From: Owenia fusiformis
Taxonomy: Eukaryota; Annelida; Polychaeta; Sabellida; Oweniidae
NCBI GenBank assembly: GCA_903813345.2
Contig: CAIIXF020000011.1
Location: 5,110,571 to 5,170,570, forward strand
DNA: 60,000 bases
Direction of reading: 5' to 3'
Shown: one piece after another, positions 10,581 to 22,206 of the stretch
How the letters are laid out: every line of letters begins with the position of its first letter
Numbering within the stretch: the stretch's first letter is position 1
The notes under the pieces: model-generated
Told to the model about the DNA's origin: nothing
The model's input: the letters and a program-made list of their open reading frames with translations, nothing else
Database searches by the model: none
Made by a program: the position numbers and the translations under genes

Positions 10581-11858
10581 ATGAAACTGAGAATGAATTT
10601 TTTCGCCATATTCATCATATTAATTAGCTCTTCCGTTAGTATGTACATATTCTTCTACAATAGAGGAAATTTAACTATTAAGAAAGATTTAAGACAACCG
10701 GGACTGGAGAGTGATCCTGATTCAGTGGATTTGAAAAATCTTAAGATACAATACATTCCAACGGAGGAAACATTAATTTGGACAAAACCGACGACATGTG
10801 ACAGAGAATCGGGATATCATACTTGCGTCGATTGCTTTAATGGTAAATCCTATGTATCAGGATATAAGGTAATACAATCTTATCCTGGAGTCAACTGTTC
10901 CCATAGTACCTGCCACAAGATAAACCCAGGAAGACAACCTGTTAAATACCGGCAACAGAAATACATCAGGCCTCTGTCACCGATTGAAGACATGGTTACA
11001 CTTGCGGTTAAAACTTCTAAACGATTAGATCTCGTCAAGCGGTTATTACTCAGTGTATGGGATTTTTATCCTAAGATGAAATGTATTGTCATCGATGACT
11101 ATAACGAGGATTTTGCACAGAACCCTGACCTTCAACACTTCTTCAACAATTCAACAAATGTGATATACCATCAGGCACACAATGATGCAGGTATTAGTTA
11201 TGGTAGGAACCTTGCATTAAATTTTGTAAAAACAAAATATGTGTTCCTCACTGATGATGATATGGTCTTTAGTAGTAAGACAAACATTACTAAACTTGTT
11301 GACTTGTTAGAGCATACTGATTTAACAATCGCTGGTGCGACATGCAAACCCAATCACCCCTTTGAAGGTGTATTTATGGTTCGTCCAACATATCCAAATG
11401 CACAAAATACATCAACAATGGCTTCTTATGAAACTGTGGACCTACTGCAATATCCATCTATGTATTTTGAAAGATTACAGTGTTATGGCCAATGTTACGT
11501 CACAGATATTATACTGAACGCATTTCTTGCTCCCTTAGAGCAGCTGTTAAAGATGGGGGGTTGGGACGCAAGTATAAAAACACAAGAACATATGGATTTC
11601 TTTTTGACAGTACGCAAATTTGGATTAAAAGTTGCCGATTGTTTCGACGTCGAGGTACTTCACAGGTCACCAGCAAACAATCCCCTTCGCATGAAGAGGA
11701 TGAAGAATTCAAATATTTATTTCAAACTCATCAAACAGAAATGGAATTTTTCAAAATGGTTCTTGTGTAATCCGAAAAGCGGTTTTTCCAGCCATCAGAA
11801 GATGAAATTTCCAGACGATTGGATTTGCAGTACATATTTAAATTTTGACAAATTGTGA
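10581..11858 (+). CDS. B4GALNT-like glycosyltransferase (GT12 type), single exon
   Basis: Predicted 425-residue type II Golgi membrane enzyme that would transfer a sugar, by family N-acetylgalactosamine, onto glycolipid or glycoprotein glycans. Residues 1-6 are a short basic tail and about 7-26 one membrane anchor (FFAIFIILISSSVSMYIFF). A Cys-rich stem follows (TCDRESGYHTCVDCF). The catalytic GT-A domain starts near residue 140 with VTLAVKTSKRLDLVKRLL, continues with the nucleotide-binding segment CIVIDDYN, and GRNLAL, and has the metal-binding DxD at D225-D227 (FLTDDDMVF). QEHMDFFL at 335-342 (H337, D339) matches the AHLEFFL-type motif I recall from GM2/GD2 synthase. Several N-glycosylation sequons are present. 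ATG 10581 is preferred because the upstream in-frame codons contain no other ATG. The exact acceptor substrate cannot be told. Confidence 0.85.
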   Translation: MKLRMNFFAIFIILISSSVSMYIFFYNRGNLTIKKDLRQPGLESDPDSVDLKNLKIQYIPTEETLIWTKPTTCDRESGYHTCVDCFNGKSYVSGYKVIQSYPGVNCSHSTCHKINPGRQPVKYRQQKYIRPLSPIEDMVTLAVKTSKRLDLVKRLLLSVWDFYPKMKCIVIDDYNEDFAQNPDLQHFFNNSTNVIYHQAHNDAGISYGRNLALNFVKTKYVFLTDDDMVFSSKTNITKLVDLLEHTDLTIAGATCKPNHPFEGVFMVRPTYPNAQNTSTMASYETVDLLQYPSMYFERLQCYGQCYVTDIILNAFLAPLEQLLKMGGWDASIKTQEHMDFFLTVRKFGLKVADCFDVEVLHRSPANNPLRMKRMKNSNIYFKLIKQKWNFSKWFLCNPKSGFSSHQKMKFPDDWICSTYLNFDKL

Positions 11859-11912
11859 TTCACAAAGACTTCGAGAAAAAACAATCAAATTCATGTCGAA
11901 CAAACGTTTCAA

Positions 11913-11918
11913 AATAAA
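11913..11918 (+). terminator. Polyadenylation signal AATAAA
   Basis: A canonical AATAAA lies 55 bases after the glycosyltransferase stop codon, consistent with a short 3' UTR. Confidence 0.6.
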
Positions 11919-14900
11919 TGGAAAAGTAGCTTAGGCCAAGTATTCTGGGACATATCAATATGCACTTTAGCATGCTCTTCTAGGTGGTGGTAGATTTAAT
12001 TTGAGTAGTGTAGCATAACTCAATGGTGTGACATAAAGTGGGTGGTGTTACATAAAGTTAATTTATTCTATTGTCGTAGTCTGGTATCATATACGATTTT
12101 GTCAGTTACTTCAAAAAGAATTAAAAGATTTACAATCGAAGTATTGCAAAACTAAATCATCTTGTTAAATTGTTTATACTATAGTAAAACAATACCAACA
12201 ATAAAGAAATCAGACAAGTTATAAAGAATCGCAGAGGGGGGGGGGGGGGGTCCAAATGACCCCTTCCTTGAGACTTAGTGTTATAAAATAAAAGGTAGCA
12301 GACATAAGGTTTAACACAATGTGAAATGCTTTTAGCAGGTAGGTAAGAGGAGGGAAAGCCTCAGAGCTTTAGCGATGACTGACATTATACGTCTCTTGTG
12401 TACCACCTTCGTTTGCGCAAATTCTCACCAGTTAATTTTCGAACATTGCGCGTCGTCGTGATGTTTTAATCGATGTAAACATATTCCTCACATATTTCTC
12501 TATCTTGGTGTGAAAAACCAAGCTATGATATTGGTTAATACGCCAGGAATCAACATAATATTGTTCGAAGCGTTATTAGAAAATTTTGAATCCGCCATTT
12601 TTGTTTATCGATTTGGACCAATCAGAGGTGTATGTCATCTCAATACAGGTTTACATTATAAGCGTATGTCATCTTTGAACTCTGGTGTTAATCCCCCTCT
12701 GCAGGTAGGTTCAATCTTTTAGATACAACTAATATGATAAACACAAGTGATTACCCATCATTTAGAACTAAGTACCCACCAAACATTAAAAGCCAATGCT
12801 GTATCTCTAATGTACGCAAAGCGTAATATCACGGGGTACCAATACGAGACGTATCGAAACACCTACGTCCCGCAAAACCGTTAATTTGAATTTTAAACCT
12901 ACCAGGTGTTTGAAAATGAAGGATTTTGAGTCTCACACTGCACCGTTTTTCTCCAAACTTGTGCCATTAAAAGCAAAACAAAATTGCCTCTAGCGGCGTT
13001 TTGGTCCACAGCTGTGAGATCAAGCAAATCTTCATAGATTTCAACTGTAAATCTAGTTATCTCGCCAGTCTTTTACTCATTCTCGCCCATAATTACAGAA
13101 TGGACCCCTATTACAACCCTCCATCGTCACGTCTTCATTCGACTTGTGCTTAAAGATTTACCCGGTCTTGTCCATTATACGACCTCTTAAGTTTAGCATA
13201 CCATACGATTAATAGCATACAGTTAACTCAATATCAATTTATCGTGTTCAACCATACGATTCCATAATAACTAGAAAGGAGTTGTATTGGTGAACTTTTT
13301 GAACACGCATTTCTCTTAAACCAGTCATCAAAACATTGCAGAAATCGCCTAATCCCCCCCTCCATCCATTTTGAAATTGGTCCGTCTAATAACCGAGAAA
13401 TCAAGCATTAGGTATGAGGGGCATAGTAATAAACAAATTATCATCTAAAATGTCGTTAAATACAAAAATGAAATTGGTCCGTCTAATAACCGAGAAATCA
13501 AGCATTACGTATTCTACTTTAAAAACACGATTTTACAAACCAAAGGTTTACGCATCGTCGGTTCCCACGCTCAATCATGATAGGTCCGAAGCTTGATGAA
13601 GCAAGATGAGGTTTACGTGCATTTATTCATCGTGGTAAAGCATGGCTAGCCACACGTTAAGCACACCATTGGAAAATTATTTTTGCGATTTTATATATCA
13701 TAAAAATATTTACCAGAACAAAATAGAGAATCAAACCTTAGAATGTTAATGATACACCCTGAAAGGATGTGGTACGTCCCCGCTCAACGCATTCCCCAAA
13801 AAGTCTGATTCTGTAGAAATGACACTTTCCATATAAATGGAAAAAAAGATGGCATTATGGGTATAGGTAGGGCTAAATAACATGACAAGAATCACTTAAT
13901 TTCTTGATTTAACAAGTAATTCCACTTGAATCAACTTAAAACACCATTAGAATCTAACTATATGATATTATTGACATATGGATTGTGATTTCACATTAAA
14001 ATTGTGATCCTTGTAAGAGTAAATGGACTTTTGAAGGTTTTTCAACATTGTGTCAATGGGGATTTAGCCCGACCATTTTTAGAATACTTGAAAATCTCTA
14101 GAATTTGAATAAGGTAAATAACAGTGCAAAAACTAAATTGTTTTGATAAAAAATTACACACAGAATTCAAATAGATGAGAAAATGTTAGTCTTTAGTGGT
14201 TGAAAATGCAGATCTCCTAAAATCTCATCAAAACGAGACCTTAACTAGATTTCAAAGCTATATGGAAAAGCCACTATTAGATAGATGCCTTCACTAGGCT
14301 ATTCTCTGTACTTGTGTCCGTGCCTCATTTTGAGTAGCGAGTGTAAATTTTTTTCGGAAACATGATTATGTTTTCCCTGTAATTATATGAATTGGAGATA
14401 TCTGACAAAATTTGGATAGCCTAAAATATAAATTTTGTGTTTTTGAACATGCGGAAATATCTCAAACACTTTGAAACTGAAGTACAGTTCCTTAATAGGT
14501 CGTTCAGTTTTCTTGTTTTTGTTCTACACAACACTTGTGTTTAATAACCACGCGTAATTATTAATAAGCGTAATCAGATTATTCCAAGCGTCGAAATAGC
14601 TTATTTTCCTTGACGTATCTACACAAACCTATTCACTTACCGTTATATTGAGCGATCTAGATGCGTCAATTATAATTGTTTTCACTCATCGGCTTTAGTG
14701 GCCCGCGATACCTTTTATTTCATTCATTTGAGACGCAATTGATATATTGGCAACAAATCAAATGTTCAAAATGTTTCTTCTTCATTTTGGAATGTTTCTC
14801 CTACCCTATATTCAAAGATGTGTCTTAAATATTATACTTTACATTGATCACGATTCTTGTACTTTCTGTCTTTACGACTCCCGTTTACATTTGCAAGAGT

Positions 14901-15044
14901 TGTTGATTGCATTGCCTTGATCGTTGGTCGAACTTCGATTCCAACTAAATCAGATTAATCAATTAAGAAATGTAATATCATCGATGTTTATCCAAGCAAA
15001 TAATTGTAACAACTTCATTATTTTTTAGCAGTTTTGACACCTAA
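11919..15044. other. Long non-coding stretch
   Basis: No gene recognised. It contains a G-run near 12236-12250 and an exact 39-bp direct repeat (13372-13410 and 13469-13507). The segment GCAGAAATCGCCTAATCCCC near 13338 recurs near 18799. GTCGGTTCCCACGCTC near 13557 recurs near 15638. These look like fragments of dispersed repeats. Confidence 0.5.
13372..13507. repeat. Exact 39-bp direct repeat, 97 bp apart
   Basis: TGAAATTGGTCCGTCTAATA and the following 19 bases are identical at 13372-13410 and 13469-13507. The exact identity over such a short distance suggests a recent duplication or the edges of a small insertion of about 58 bp. Confidence 0.7.
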
Positions 15045-15430
15045 GCAGGGTAGCCTAGTGGCGTAGACTGAGGCTACTTTGCGGTTGAACGTCGTGGGAT
15101 ACAGAGGCCCCGCGTTCGAGCCCCAGGTACGGAGTTGTTGATCATTGTCACTACGGACACCCGGTCCGAAGGTTCAACCGTTTACCGGCCCTTGGCATGG
15201 GTTGGTTCTCTGGCCGCTCTTGCTGGAGACAGATTGTGAGACTGTGGTTGGTTCCTCCACTAACGTGCTTTAGTAAACTCCGGGAGTCATATAGTATGGT
15301 AGCGGGCCCCCACCAAGGGCAGTAGTGGAACGACGCGAATCGGTCCCAGTATGGTTGCCTTGCAACTGAAGAGACTCGAGGAAATCATGCCATTCGCAGT
15401 GACCCAGAAAAGACTTTTGCTTCTTAATTT
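15045..15430 (+). mobile_element. tRNA-headed SINE-like element
   Basis: An A-box-like TAGCCTAGTGGCGTAGAC at 15051-15068 and a B-box-like GCGTTCGAGCC at 15112-15122 indicate an internal Pol III promoter. A GC-richer body follows to about 15415 and ends in an A/T-rich tail. Body blocks such as CCGCTCTTG and TTCCTCCACTAAC resemble blocks in the 101-600 element, suggesting a shared SINE core. The end point is approximate. Confidence 0.5.
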
Positions 15431-15908
15431 GACGTTTTAATTCATTTATTTACATACTTTATTCATATTACTTTCCCGGCAGTTATTATTTGTATTGGTC
15501 AAATGAATGAACGAGACATCTAGATACTATTAATTCATCTAGATAGTATCAAAACCATAATTCGATTTGTCGGACATATAAAATAACATTTGAAAACACA
15601 ACACACATAGCTGCAATATCCGTAGCATTTGGCACAGTCGGTTCCCACGCTCTATTATTTTGTGCGGTCATCATAAGATAAGGAGGTACGGTTGATTGGA
15701 CCATGGGCTTTCAACAGAGTCAAGCAATTGGCATGGATACTTTGAGAAATGAGGTAGTAACAAAAGGAAACACCGGGAATAATCCAGAACTGTCCACACC
15801 ATTGTTTTCGTTAGTTATGGCAAGGCCCCGGAGGAAAAACCGCATTCGTGAGTAGCTTAATTTTTGTACCAATTAGAGCCATGACTTAAAGATTCTCGCA
15901 ATCTTTAT

Positions 15909-15975
15909 CCAATCAGCGTTTGCGAGTGTGTCGGCTCACGTATAAAAGGCGAATCCAACTCAAATCCATGCAGGG
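15909..15975 (+). promoter_or_regulatory. CCAAT plus TATA promoter-like site
   Basis: CCAATCAGC at 15909-15917 is followed 28 bp later by TATAAAAGGC at 15941-15950. The layout fits a Pol II core promoter with a start near 15972. No clear gene lies downstream: an 849-bp palindromic element begins at 16175. It may be an orphan promoter or one cut off from its gene. Confidence 0.35.
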
Positions 15976-16174
15976 GTGTATGAGGTACTCGAATAGGAGA
16001 GCTCGTGAAATCTGAATTTATATGCACATGGTCAATGTTTACACATGTTTGGAGTTATTGAAGAAAATGTGATATGGGTGTTGTTCCGAATTTGAAGTCA
16101 TTGCTGGAAAATATGATTTTAATACGTGAAATTATATCTATAAATACAGCACTAAAAATAACAGCACACATGAA

Positions 16175-17023
16175 CACCCTATGCAGACAGAGCCTGTGGG
16201 AAATATTGGGTGCGGAGCAAATGAGCGGAGGGTGCGGAGCTAACGGTTATTTTTGAATTTAAATTTGGGATATTTCTGAAACTAAGCCGTTTTGGGACTT
16301 CAAATATACCAAGATATGTGTATTTGACACCAAATATCAATACAATTGTGAAAATAGTAGCGCAATTCATTCTATAGCGACGCAGTGTGCCTTAAACTTT
16401 TCCCAGACCTATATATTTTGAAATTATCCTTTTAATACTGAGTCCCCAGCATTCATAAAAAATGGTGTTCAAGGTGCACTATCTATACAAATTATTTTTG
16501 CATCTTGGAAGCCAGGCAGTATCTGTGTGATTTTATAAAAATTCGGAATTTTTTTCAGATATGAGCCCCCTCTAAATATTGGGTGCGGAGCAGCTCCATA
16601 AACGTAGCTCCGCACCCAATATTTAGAGGGGCTCATATCTGAAGAACATTTCCGAATTTTTATAAAATCACACAGATACTGCCTGGCTTCCAAGATGCAA
16701 AAATAATTTGCATGGGTAGTGTATCTTGAACACCATTTTTTATGAATGCTGGGGACCCAGTATTAAAAGGATAGTCTCAAAATATATAGGTCTGGGAAAT
16801 GTTTAAGGCATACTGCGTCGCTATAAAATGAATTGCACTAATATTTTCACAATTTTACTGATATTTGGTGTCAAATACACATATCTTGGTATATTTGAAG
16901 TCCCAAAACGGCTTAGTTTCAGAAATATCCCAATTTTAAATTCAAAAATGACCGTTAGCTCCGCACCCTCCGCTCATTTGCGCCGCACCCAATATTTCCC
17001 ACAGGCTCTGTCTGCATAGGGTG
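16175..17023. mobile_element. 849-bp giant palindromic element with 5-bp TSD
   Basis: CACCCTATGCAGACAGAGCC at 16175 is mirrored by GGCTCTGTCTGCATAGGGTG ending at 17023. The two arms (about 420 bp each) stay largely complementary to a small centre near 16600, between GGTGCGGAGC and GCTCCGCACC. ATGAA flanks both sides (16170-16174 and 17024-17028), a 5-bp target duplication. Mirror-image open frames of about 60 codons in the arms (16370-16179 on minus, 16828-17019 on plus) are a consequence of the palindrome, not genes. Confidence 0.85.
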
Positions 17024-18127
17024 ATGAAGTACATGTATGATTGTGTCCAGAAATGTTTGAAACCCTTACAGAAAATTCTGTCTGCATTTTGTCACCATTG
17101 CTCTTTCTTCCCGCATTCTAGTGCTGTTTGAATGAATATATTAATTATGTATTTCTAACTAAAATATATCACATTTTTTATGAAACCACAAACATTTAGA
17201 TCATAAAAAAATATTCAATACTTGAGTGAGCACGATATGCAAGGGTTACTAAGTTGACACAGTAAATGACCACTGATATTGTGTTAGCAAATATGTATTA
17301 GCAGAATACGCTGTGTGCATGGACTAACACCCCTCACTTTCATATTGAAGTGACTAATTGGTTTATGTTTACGTTTTAATGTGTTTTGGGTTCCTTGTTA
17401 CAGCAAGGGGGGCCAGTAAAGTAGACTAACATGTTTGCATGGCAAATTTTGATCGAATATGTGAGACACTTTAAACTCAACCAAGAACGGTGGAGCAAAG
17501 TCCCTATGGGTCCCAATTGAGAATCAATTCAAATCAAAATCAAATTGAGAATCAGATGACCTGCTAAGCCTAGTATTGATTTGCCCCGAAATAGATATTA
17601 AAGGTATTAACTATCTTTTGTATATGCTGATACAGTAGAATTTCTCTTGGCTTTTCAACATAGCACCATATTTGACTTTTCAGGCTCCACTTTTATTATT
17701 CTATGCCTATAAAATGTGACTGTGCACTATCATAATCTTTAAAGGGGTAGAGGCACATATCCTTTAGTGGGAAATAAGAATGAGGGGACTTACCTAAATA
17801 AATCGAATTTTGGGTACACTGTACACTCCCTGCCCTCGGCATATCTCCCTGTGTACAAACACTGTACATGTACATAATCATGCGTCTACATGACGTTTTG
17901 AGAAAGTATAGAGCTAGATTCAAAGCACCGTTCTTGCGAGTTTCAAATGAAAATATGGAAAAACTCGCGAGTATGAGGACTGCAACTTTTATGTCTACAC
18001 TGACAAAAAACCGCTGTAAAGATATAGTCCGCACGCGGAAGTGCACGTCATAAAACTGATGGGTTAGGCAATGTGCCGTCCCACTGGCACGATTTTCGGA
18101 ACAACGCTCATCAGTAGGCCTATGTTG
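17024..18127. other. Non-coding stretch
   Basis: AT-rich sequence with no recognisable gene. A minus-strand open frame continues into the minisatellite at 18128-18222 and its Thr/Asp/Tyr repeats come from that array. Confidence 0.4.
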
Positions 18128-18222
18128 GTTTTCGGCACAATGCGCGTCGGTATAATGGGTTTCGGTATAATGCGCGTCGGTATAATGGGTTTCGGTATAA
18201 TACGCGTCGGTATAACGAGGTG
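18128..18222. repeat. CGGTATAATGCGCGT minisatellite
   Basis: Tandem units alternate TTTCGGTATAATGCGCGT and CGGTATAATGGG, a period of about 30 bp built from two half-units near 15 bp. A shorter related array lies at 22571-22652. Confidence 0.75.
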
Positions 18223-19108
18223 ATCCCAAAAATGTTACACTTACAAAAAGTTCAATATCTTTCATGATTTTGACTTTTCCCCTAAAATATACTTTCGATA
18301 CCAAAAGACAAATCTTTCTCGAATAATTTGACACCATCAGTTCAAAATCAAAAAGGAAAACCCTAGCAGTCTCTCTACGCTCCTTCAGTAACTCCCACTT
18401 TAGGTCTTGAAGAGCTTTGGTGACGCAGCCTGGTTCCCCCCTCCTCCATCCAATATTAATTTATTTCGGTTACTTTTTGTATAACGCATGGAAACTAACT
18501 TTAAAAAGTGAGCAATGTCATTTAGCTTAGTATTGTGATAATAACGTCCCTTATACCTATTTATTACAGGTTGTGTAGACCATTGTTGCCCGATTTATAG
18601 CAAAAACATTGACTTTTGCACGTTGGTGATGATGCGCCTTTTTTAATAGATCTCATATCTTTGAAGGGTATCAGTTCAAAAAAAAAATACTAGATGACCT
18701 GACATATTTTGCCATGCACTGCGCCTATTCATTTGGCAATTAAGTTGTACATTTTCTCTTGAAAAAATAAATCTTCCAAATTTGTTGAGTTTTCTTGCAG
18801 AAATCGCCTAATCCCCCCTCCATCCATTTTGTACGATCATCGGGCGTGTCATAGTAGTACTTGAATCATGACAATAGAACTCATGGAACATCGTTAATTC
18901 CAAGCAGAAATAAATGTGACACAAGTCGTATTTTGTAGAACTCTTAAAACTGGAAGCATTTTATAAATCCTGAGGAAGGTAACTGTTAATGCATGTTCCA
19001 CTAATGAAAACTTTTGTTTCTTCTATAACTATTTTTTTTATTTTGATATCAACTAAAAACAATTTACATACACAGTTACATTCAATACATACATGTACAT
19101 ACAGTATA
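18223..19108. other. Non-coding stretch
   Basis: Nothing recognised except the dispersed segment near 18799 shared with 13338. Confidence 0.4.
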
Positions 19109-19257
19109 GAGGATATCCTATGACTTTTGAGGGATACAATTTTTATCCATGAGTGGATATCGCCCATCTCCACGAGTGAGCGCAGCGAATGAGTGGAGAT
19201 CGGCGATATCAAAGAGTGGATAAAAATGATAGCCCGAGAAAACAATAGGATATCATA
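19109..19257. mobile_element. Inverted-repeat MITE of about 150 bp
   Basis: GAGGATATCCTATGAC...TTTTTATCCATGAGTGGAT...CATCTCCAC pairs with GTGGAGATCGGCGATATC...GAGTGGATAAAAATGA...ATAGGATATC around a GAGTGAGCGCAGCGAATGA loop. It is non-coding. Confidence 0.6.
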
Positions 19258-19751
19258 TTTATCCTATGGTCGCTATTTACAGCTTATTAGTCGAATTACA
19301 GCTTCATTTACAAAACAAATTCCAAATCGAAGAAACTTATTAAAACTAGGCTATATTTTCTAGCTTTGGGCCAAATTATAATCTGCAACTTGACTTATTA
19401 GAGATTTTACATTTTGGCATGCCAACCTAAGGTCCTTGCGATGGCATGGGTGCACTAAGGTGCTATCACTTTTGGAAGAGTTTATTTTCATTTATAAGGT
19501 AGTATAGGGGTCTTTACATTTAATAAGCACAACATTTGAATACACACTCAGTGGAGCCAGTTACTCGAATAAAACCTAGACATTGCAAATCTATGTAATA
19601 AATGTACTAGATATAGTACATAACTTATCAATGTGCAAAGGACCACATGCAGTTCTAGTGATTAAGACAGTCTTCCCATTACAAAGCAAAGGCTTTACCA
19701 AAACGCCCAAAAAATCACTATGAATTTTTCTATCATTGCAGACATTCATAG

Positions 19752-20140
19752 TTACAGTAAAAACAGTAATGTTTGTGAGTACTTTGAATTTAAAAAATAA
19801 GCAATCAAATGACCATATTGAAACAGTTTATGTAAAAATAGAAACATTTATATTTATCCTAACTTTTGTTTATTTTAGTTTGATTTCTAGTTTAGCTATC
19901 ATATCTGTGTCCTCTTATATTTTGATACTTCCCGCCCTGCCATGTTATTTTCGGAAAAAATTAACATGGCTGAAACTCCCTAAATTACAAAAGGCCACAG
20001 CTTTGCTGCACATTATACATTACTATCTGAAATTAGGATGAATATAAATGTTTCTATTTTTACATAAACTGTTTCAATATGGTCATTTGATTGCTTATTT
20101 TTTAAATTCAAAGTACTCACAAACATTACTGTTTTTACTT
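19752..20140. mobile_element. Inverted-repeat element with arms of about 105 bp
   Basis: Left arm AGTAAAAACAGTAATGTTTG...GAAACATTTATAT (from 19756) is nearly exactly mirrored by ATATAAATGTTTC...CAAACATTACTGTTTTTACT (20043-20140). The internal spacer of about 185 bp is unassigned. Confidence 0.65.
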
Positions 20141-20279
20141 ATAGTTTATTGACTAAATTACACAAACAGGCACATTTCTAAAAAAATCTTACTTAGAAAT
20201 GCGGTACTTATAATTAACCGTTGGGTTCCATATACAAATTAAATGTGTTGGTGCATGCATGCAAATTGATAAATAAACA

Positions 20280-21025
20280 AAATATTTGTTCATACTAACT
20301 GGAGAACGTACAACATCTGCGTTCATACACACTGGAGAAAGTACATATTATTTGTTGATCGATACAAAATGTGTGTTCATAAACAATGGAGTACATGTAC
20401 ATAATATTTGTTCATACATACTGGAGAAAGTATATACACAGGCGTGTTGGTTCATACATGTGTACATGTTCACACTGGCGATAGAACGTATTGTCTCTTC
20501 ATACACACTATAGATGTATAAAATTTGTTCATACACACTGGTATAGGTACATTTTATTCGTTCTGACACATTGATTAATTAACAAAATATTTGTTGAGAC
20601 ACGGAAGAGAATGAACAAAGTTTTGGTTCATGCACAATGGAGAAAGTACAAATGATTTGCTTATACATATTGGAGAATGGACACAAAATATGTGTTCATA
20701 CATGCAGGAGAAAGTACATAAACTGTGTTCATAGAAAGTGGAGAACGTACAGAATATTGGTTAAATAACTGGTGAAAGTACATAATGTTTGCTCATACAC
20801 ACTGGAGAAAGTACATGATATTTGTCAATACACACAGTTGAAAAGTATTGTTTCATATATACACTGGAAAAATATAAATAGTAGTTCATACACACAGAAG
20901 AAAGTACAATATATTGATTCTGAAACATTGGTGAATAAAAAGATAAAATATAAGTTTAGGCACATGGGAAATGAACCTAGTTTCGATTCATACATACTGG
21001 AAGTATATACACAGGAGTGTGACTC
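20280..21025. repeat. Degenerate tandem array, unit with TTCATACACACTGGAGAAAG
   Basis: At least fifteen diverged copies of TTCATACACACTGGAGAAAG plus GTACA occur at irregular spacings of about 30-45 bp. In one frame a copy reads FIHTGESTYY, like the linker of C2H2 zinc fingers, but no finger cysteines or histidines follow and the frame is not kept. I treat it as a decayed minisatellite. Confidence 0.6.
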
Positions 21026-21034
21026 AATAAAACA

Positions 21035-21535
21035 GTTAAAAGTTGGGACTTTTGGAAAGGTCACCAGACAGAATCTATTGCATTTTTCAGAAAGTGTGCC
21101 AAATATATTATTTGAAATGATAGGAGCTTTGAAAATTTGAATTCATTCATAGAAATAGAAAAAATTAGAAACTGATTTAGAAAGCAATCCATTTTCTTTT
21201 TATGATCACAATTTTTGTTTCAGACAACTTTTCAAAATTTCAATACTGCTATGATTTAGAGCTATATATTGGGCACATTTTCTGAAAAATTCAGAACATT
21301 CTGTTTAGCGACATTTACAAAGGAAACTTTTTAAGCATTTTTCAGTCACAACTTCAGAGTGCTGAAAAGTCTCACATGATGTTTAGAGTCATTTCGAGCA
21401 TGATCATTGTGATCCTGGTCATGTAAATGATATGTGAGAGTAGTGAAACTGATTGATGGGCAAAACAGAACTCTATTCAGTATTTTAAAAAATCGAATAT
21501 CAACATATTTTTCATTTCCTGTTTTGTGTAAATTT
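21035..21535. mobile_element. Decayed copy of the TTAA-foldback family
   Basis: Shares CAGAAAGTGTGCCAAATATA (left half) and GGGCACATTTTCTGAAAAAT (right half) with the complete copy at 27258-28015, and ends with the family block TTTTCATTTCCTGTTTTGTG. The left outer arm is missing. Confidence 0.55.
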
Positions 21536-22106
21536 CTAATAACTACTTCCTTAACCCACACTGGAGAAAGTGCAAACTGTTAGTTTATACACCCTGAAAA
21601 ATGGAGAAAATATGAGTTCAACGTTTGAGATGTTTGATCTATACATACTGAACAATCATACAAACTAGAGAGACTATAAGAATGTTGATTAATCCAATCT
21701 GAGTAATAAGATAGATAGGAAGAGGTTTACTTAGATTTTGAATATCAATATAGATTTGTATCAAGTGTTATAAAGAATCTGATCTTCGTAACTTACTTAA
21801 CTTTAGCATGCGGATTTATATTTAATGGATTTACATTAAATGCAGAGTTCACGTGACAGTGGCATTTATTTCAAGTGATCAAGAAAGTACTTTGCACGCT
21901 CTCGCCAAGTTATATAGGAAGAAAGCCAGAGCATTTTCATTCTGATACACATCGCATCTAAAAACATGTCTGTGTCTATGATGCAAGAAGAGAGGGTCAT
22001 GGTATTCCATGATGGAGCATTTTCGAAACCCTTCTTTATAAAATGTGTAAACCATTCTTAGAAATTGCTGTACTGAAAATGGGCTATTGGTATGCACTGT
22101 GTACAA
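21536..22106. other. Non-coding stretch
   Basis: One more copy of the ACACTGGAGAAAGT unit near 21558; otherwise nothing recognised. Confidence 0.4.
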
Positions 22107-22206
22107 GTAATGCCGATTGCTCCGATTTTCACTACGGCGCCCTGCCGATTGAGTATTTTGTTCAAAATTGAATACAATTTTGAACAAACAGAGCAAATGT
22201 GATGCA
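22107..22206. mobile_element. Degenerate relative of the 3610-3755 MITE
   Basis: Shares ATTGCTCCGATTTTCACT, CCGATTGAGTATTTTGTTCA and the central AATTGAATACAATTTTGAAC with the complete copy. The right arm is reduced to GAGCAAATGTGATGC. Confidence 0.55.

Noticed and set aside
16179-17019. Two similar 60-residue proteins on opposite strands
   Set aside because: They are mirror images forced by the 849-bp palindrome.
20286-20513. C2H2 zinc-finger array, suggested by FIHTGESTYY
   Set aside because: No Cys/His pairs at finger spacing, unit length is irregular and not 84 bp, and the frame is not maintained.
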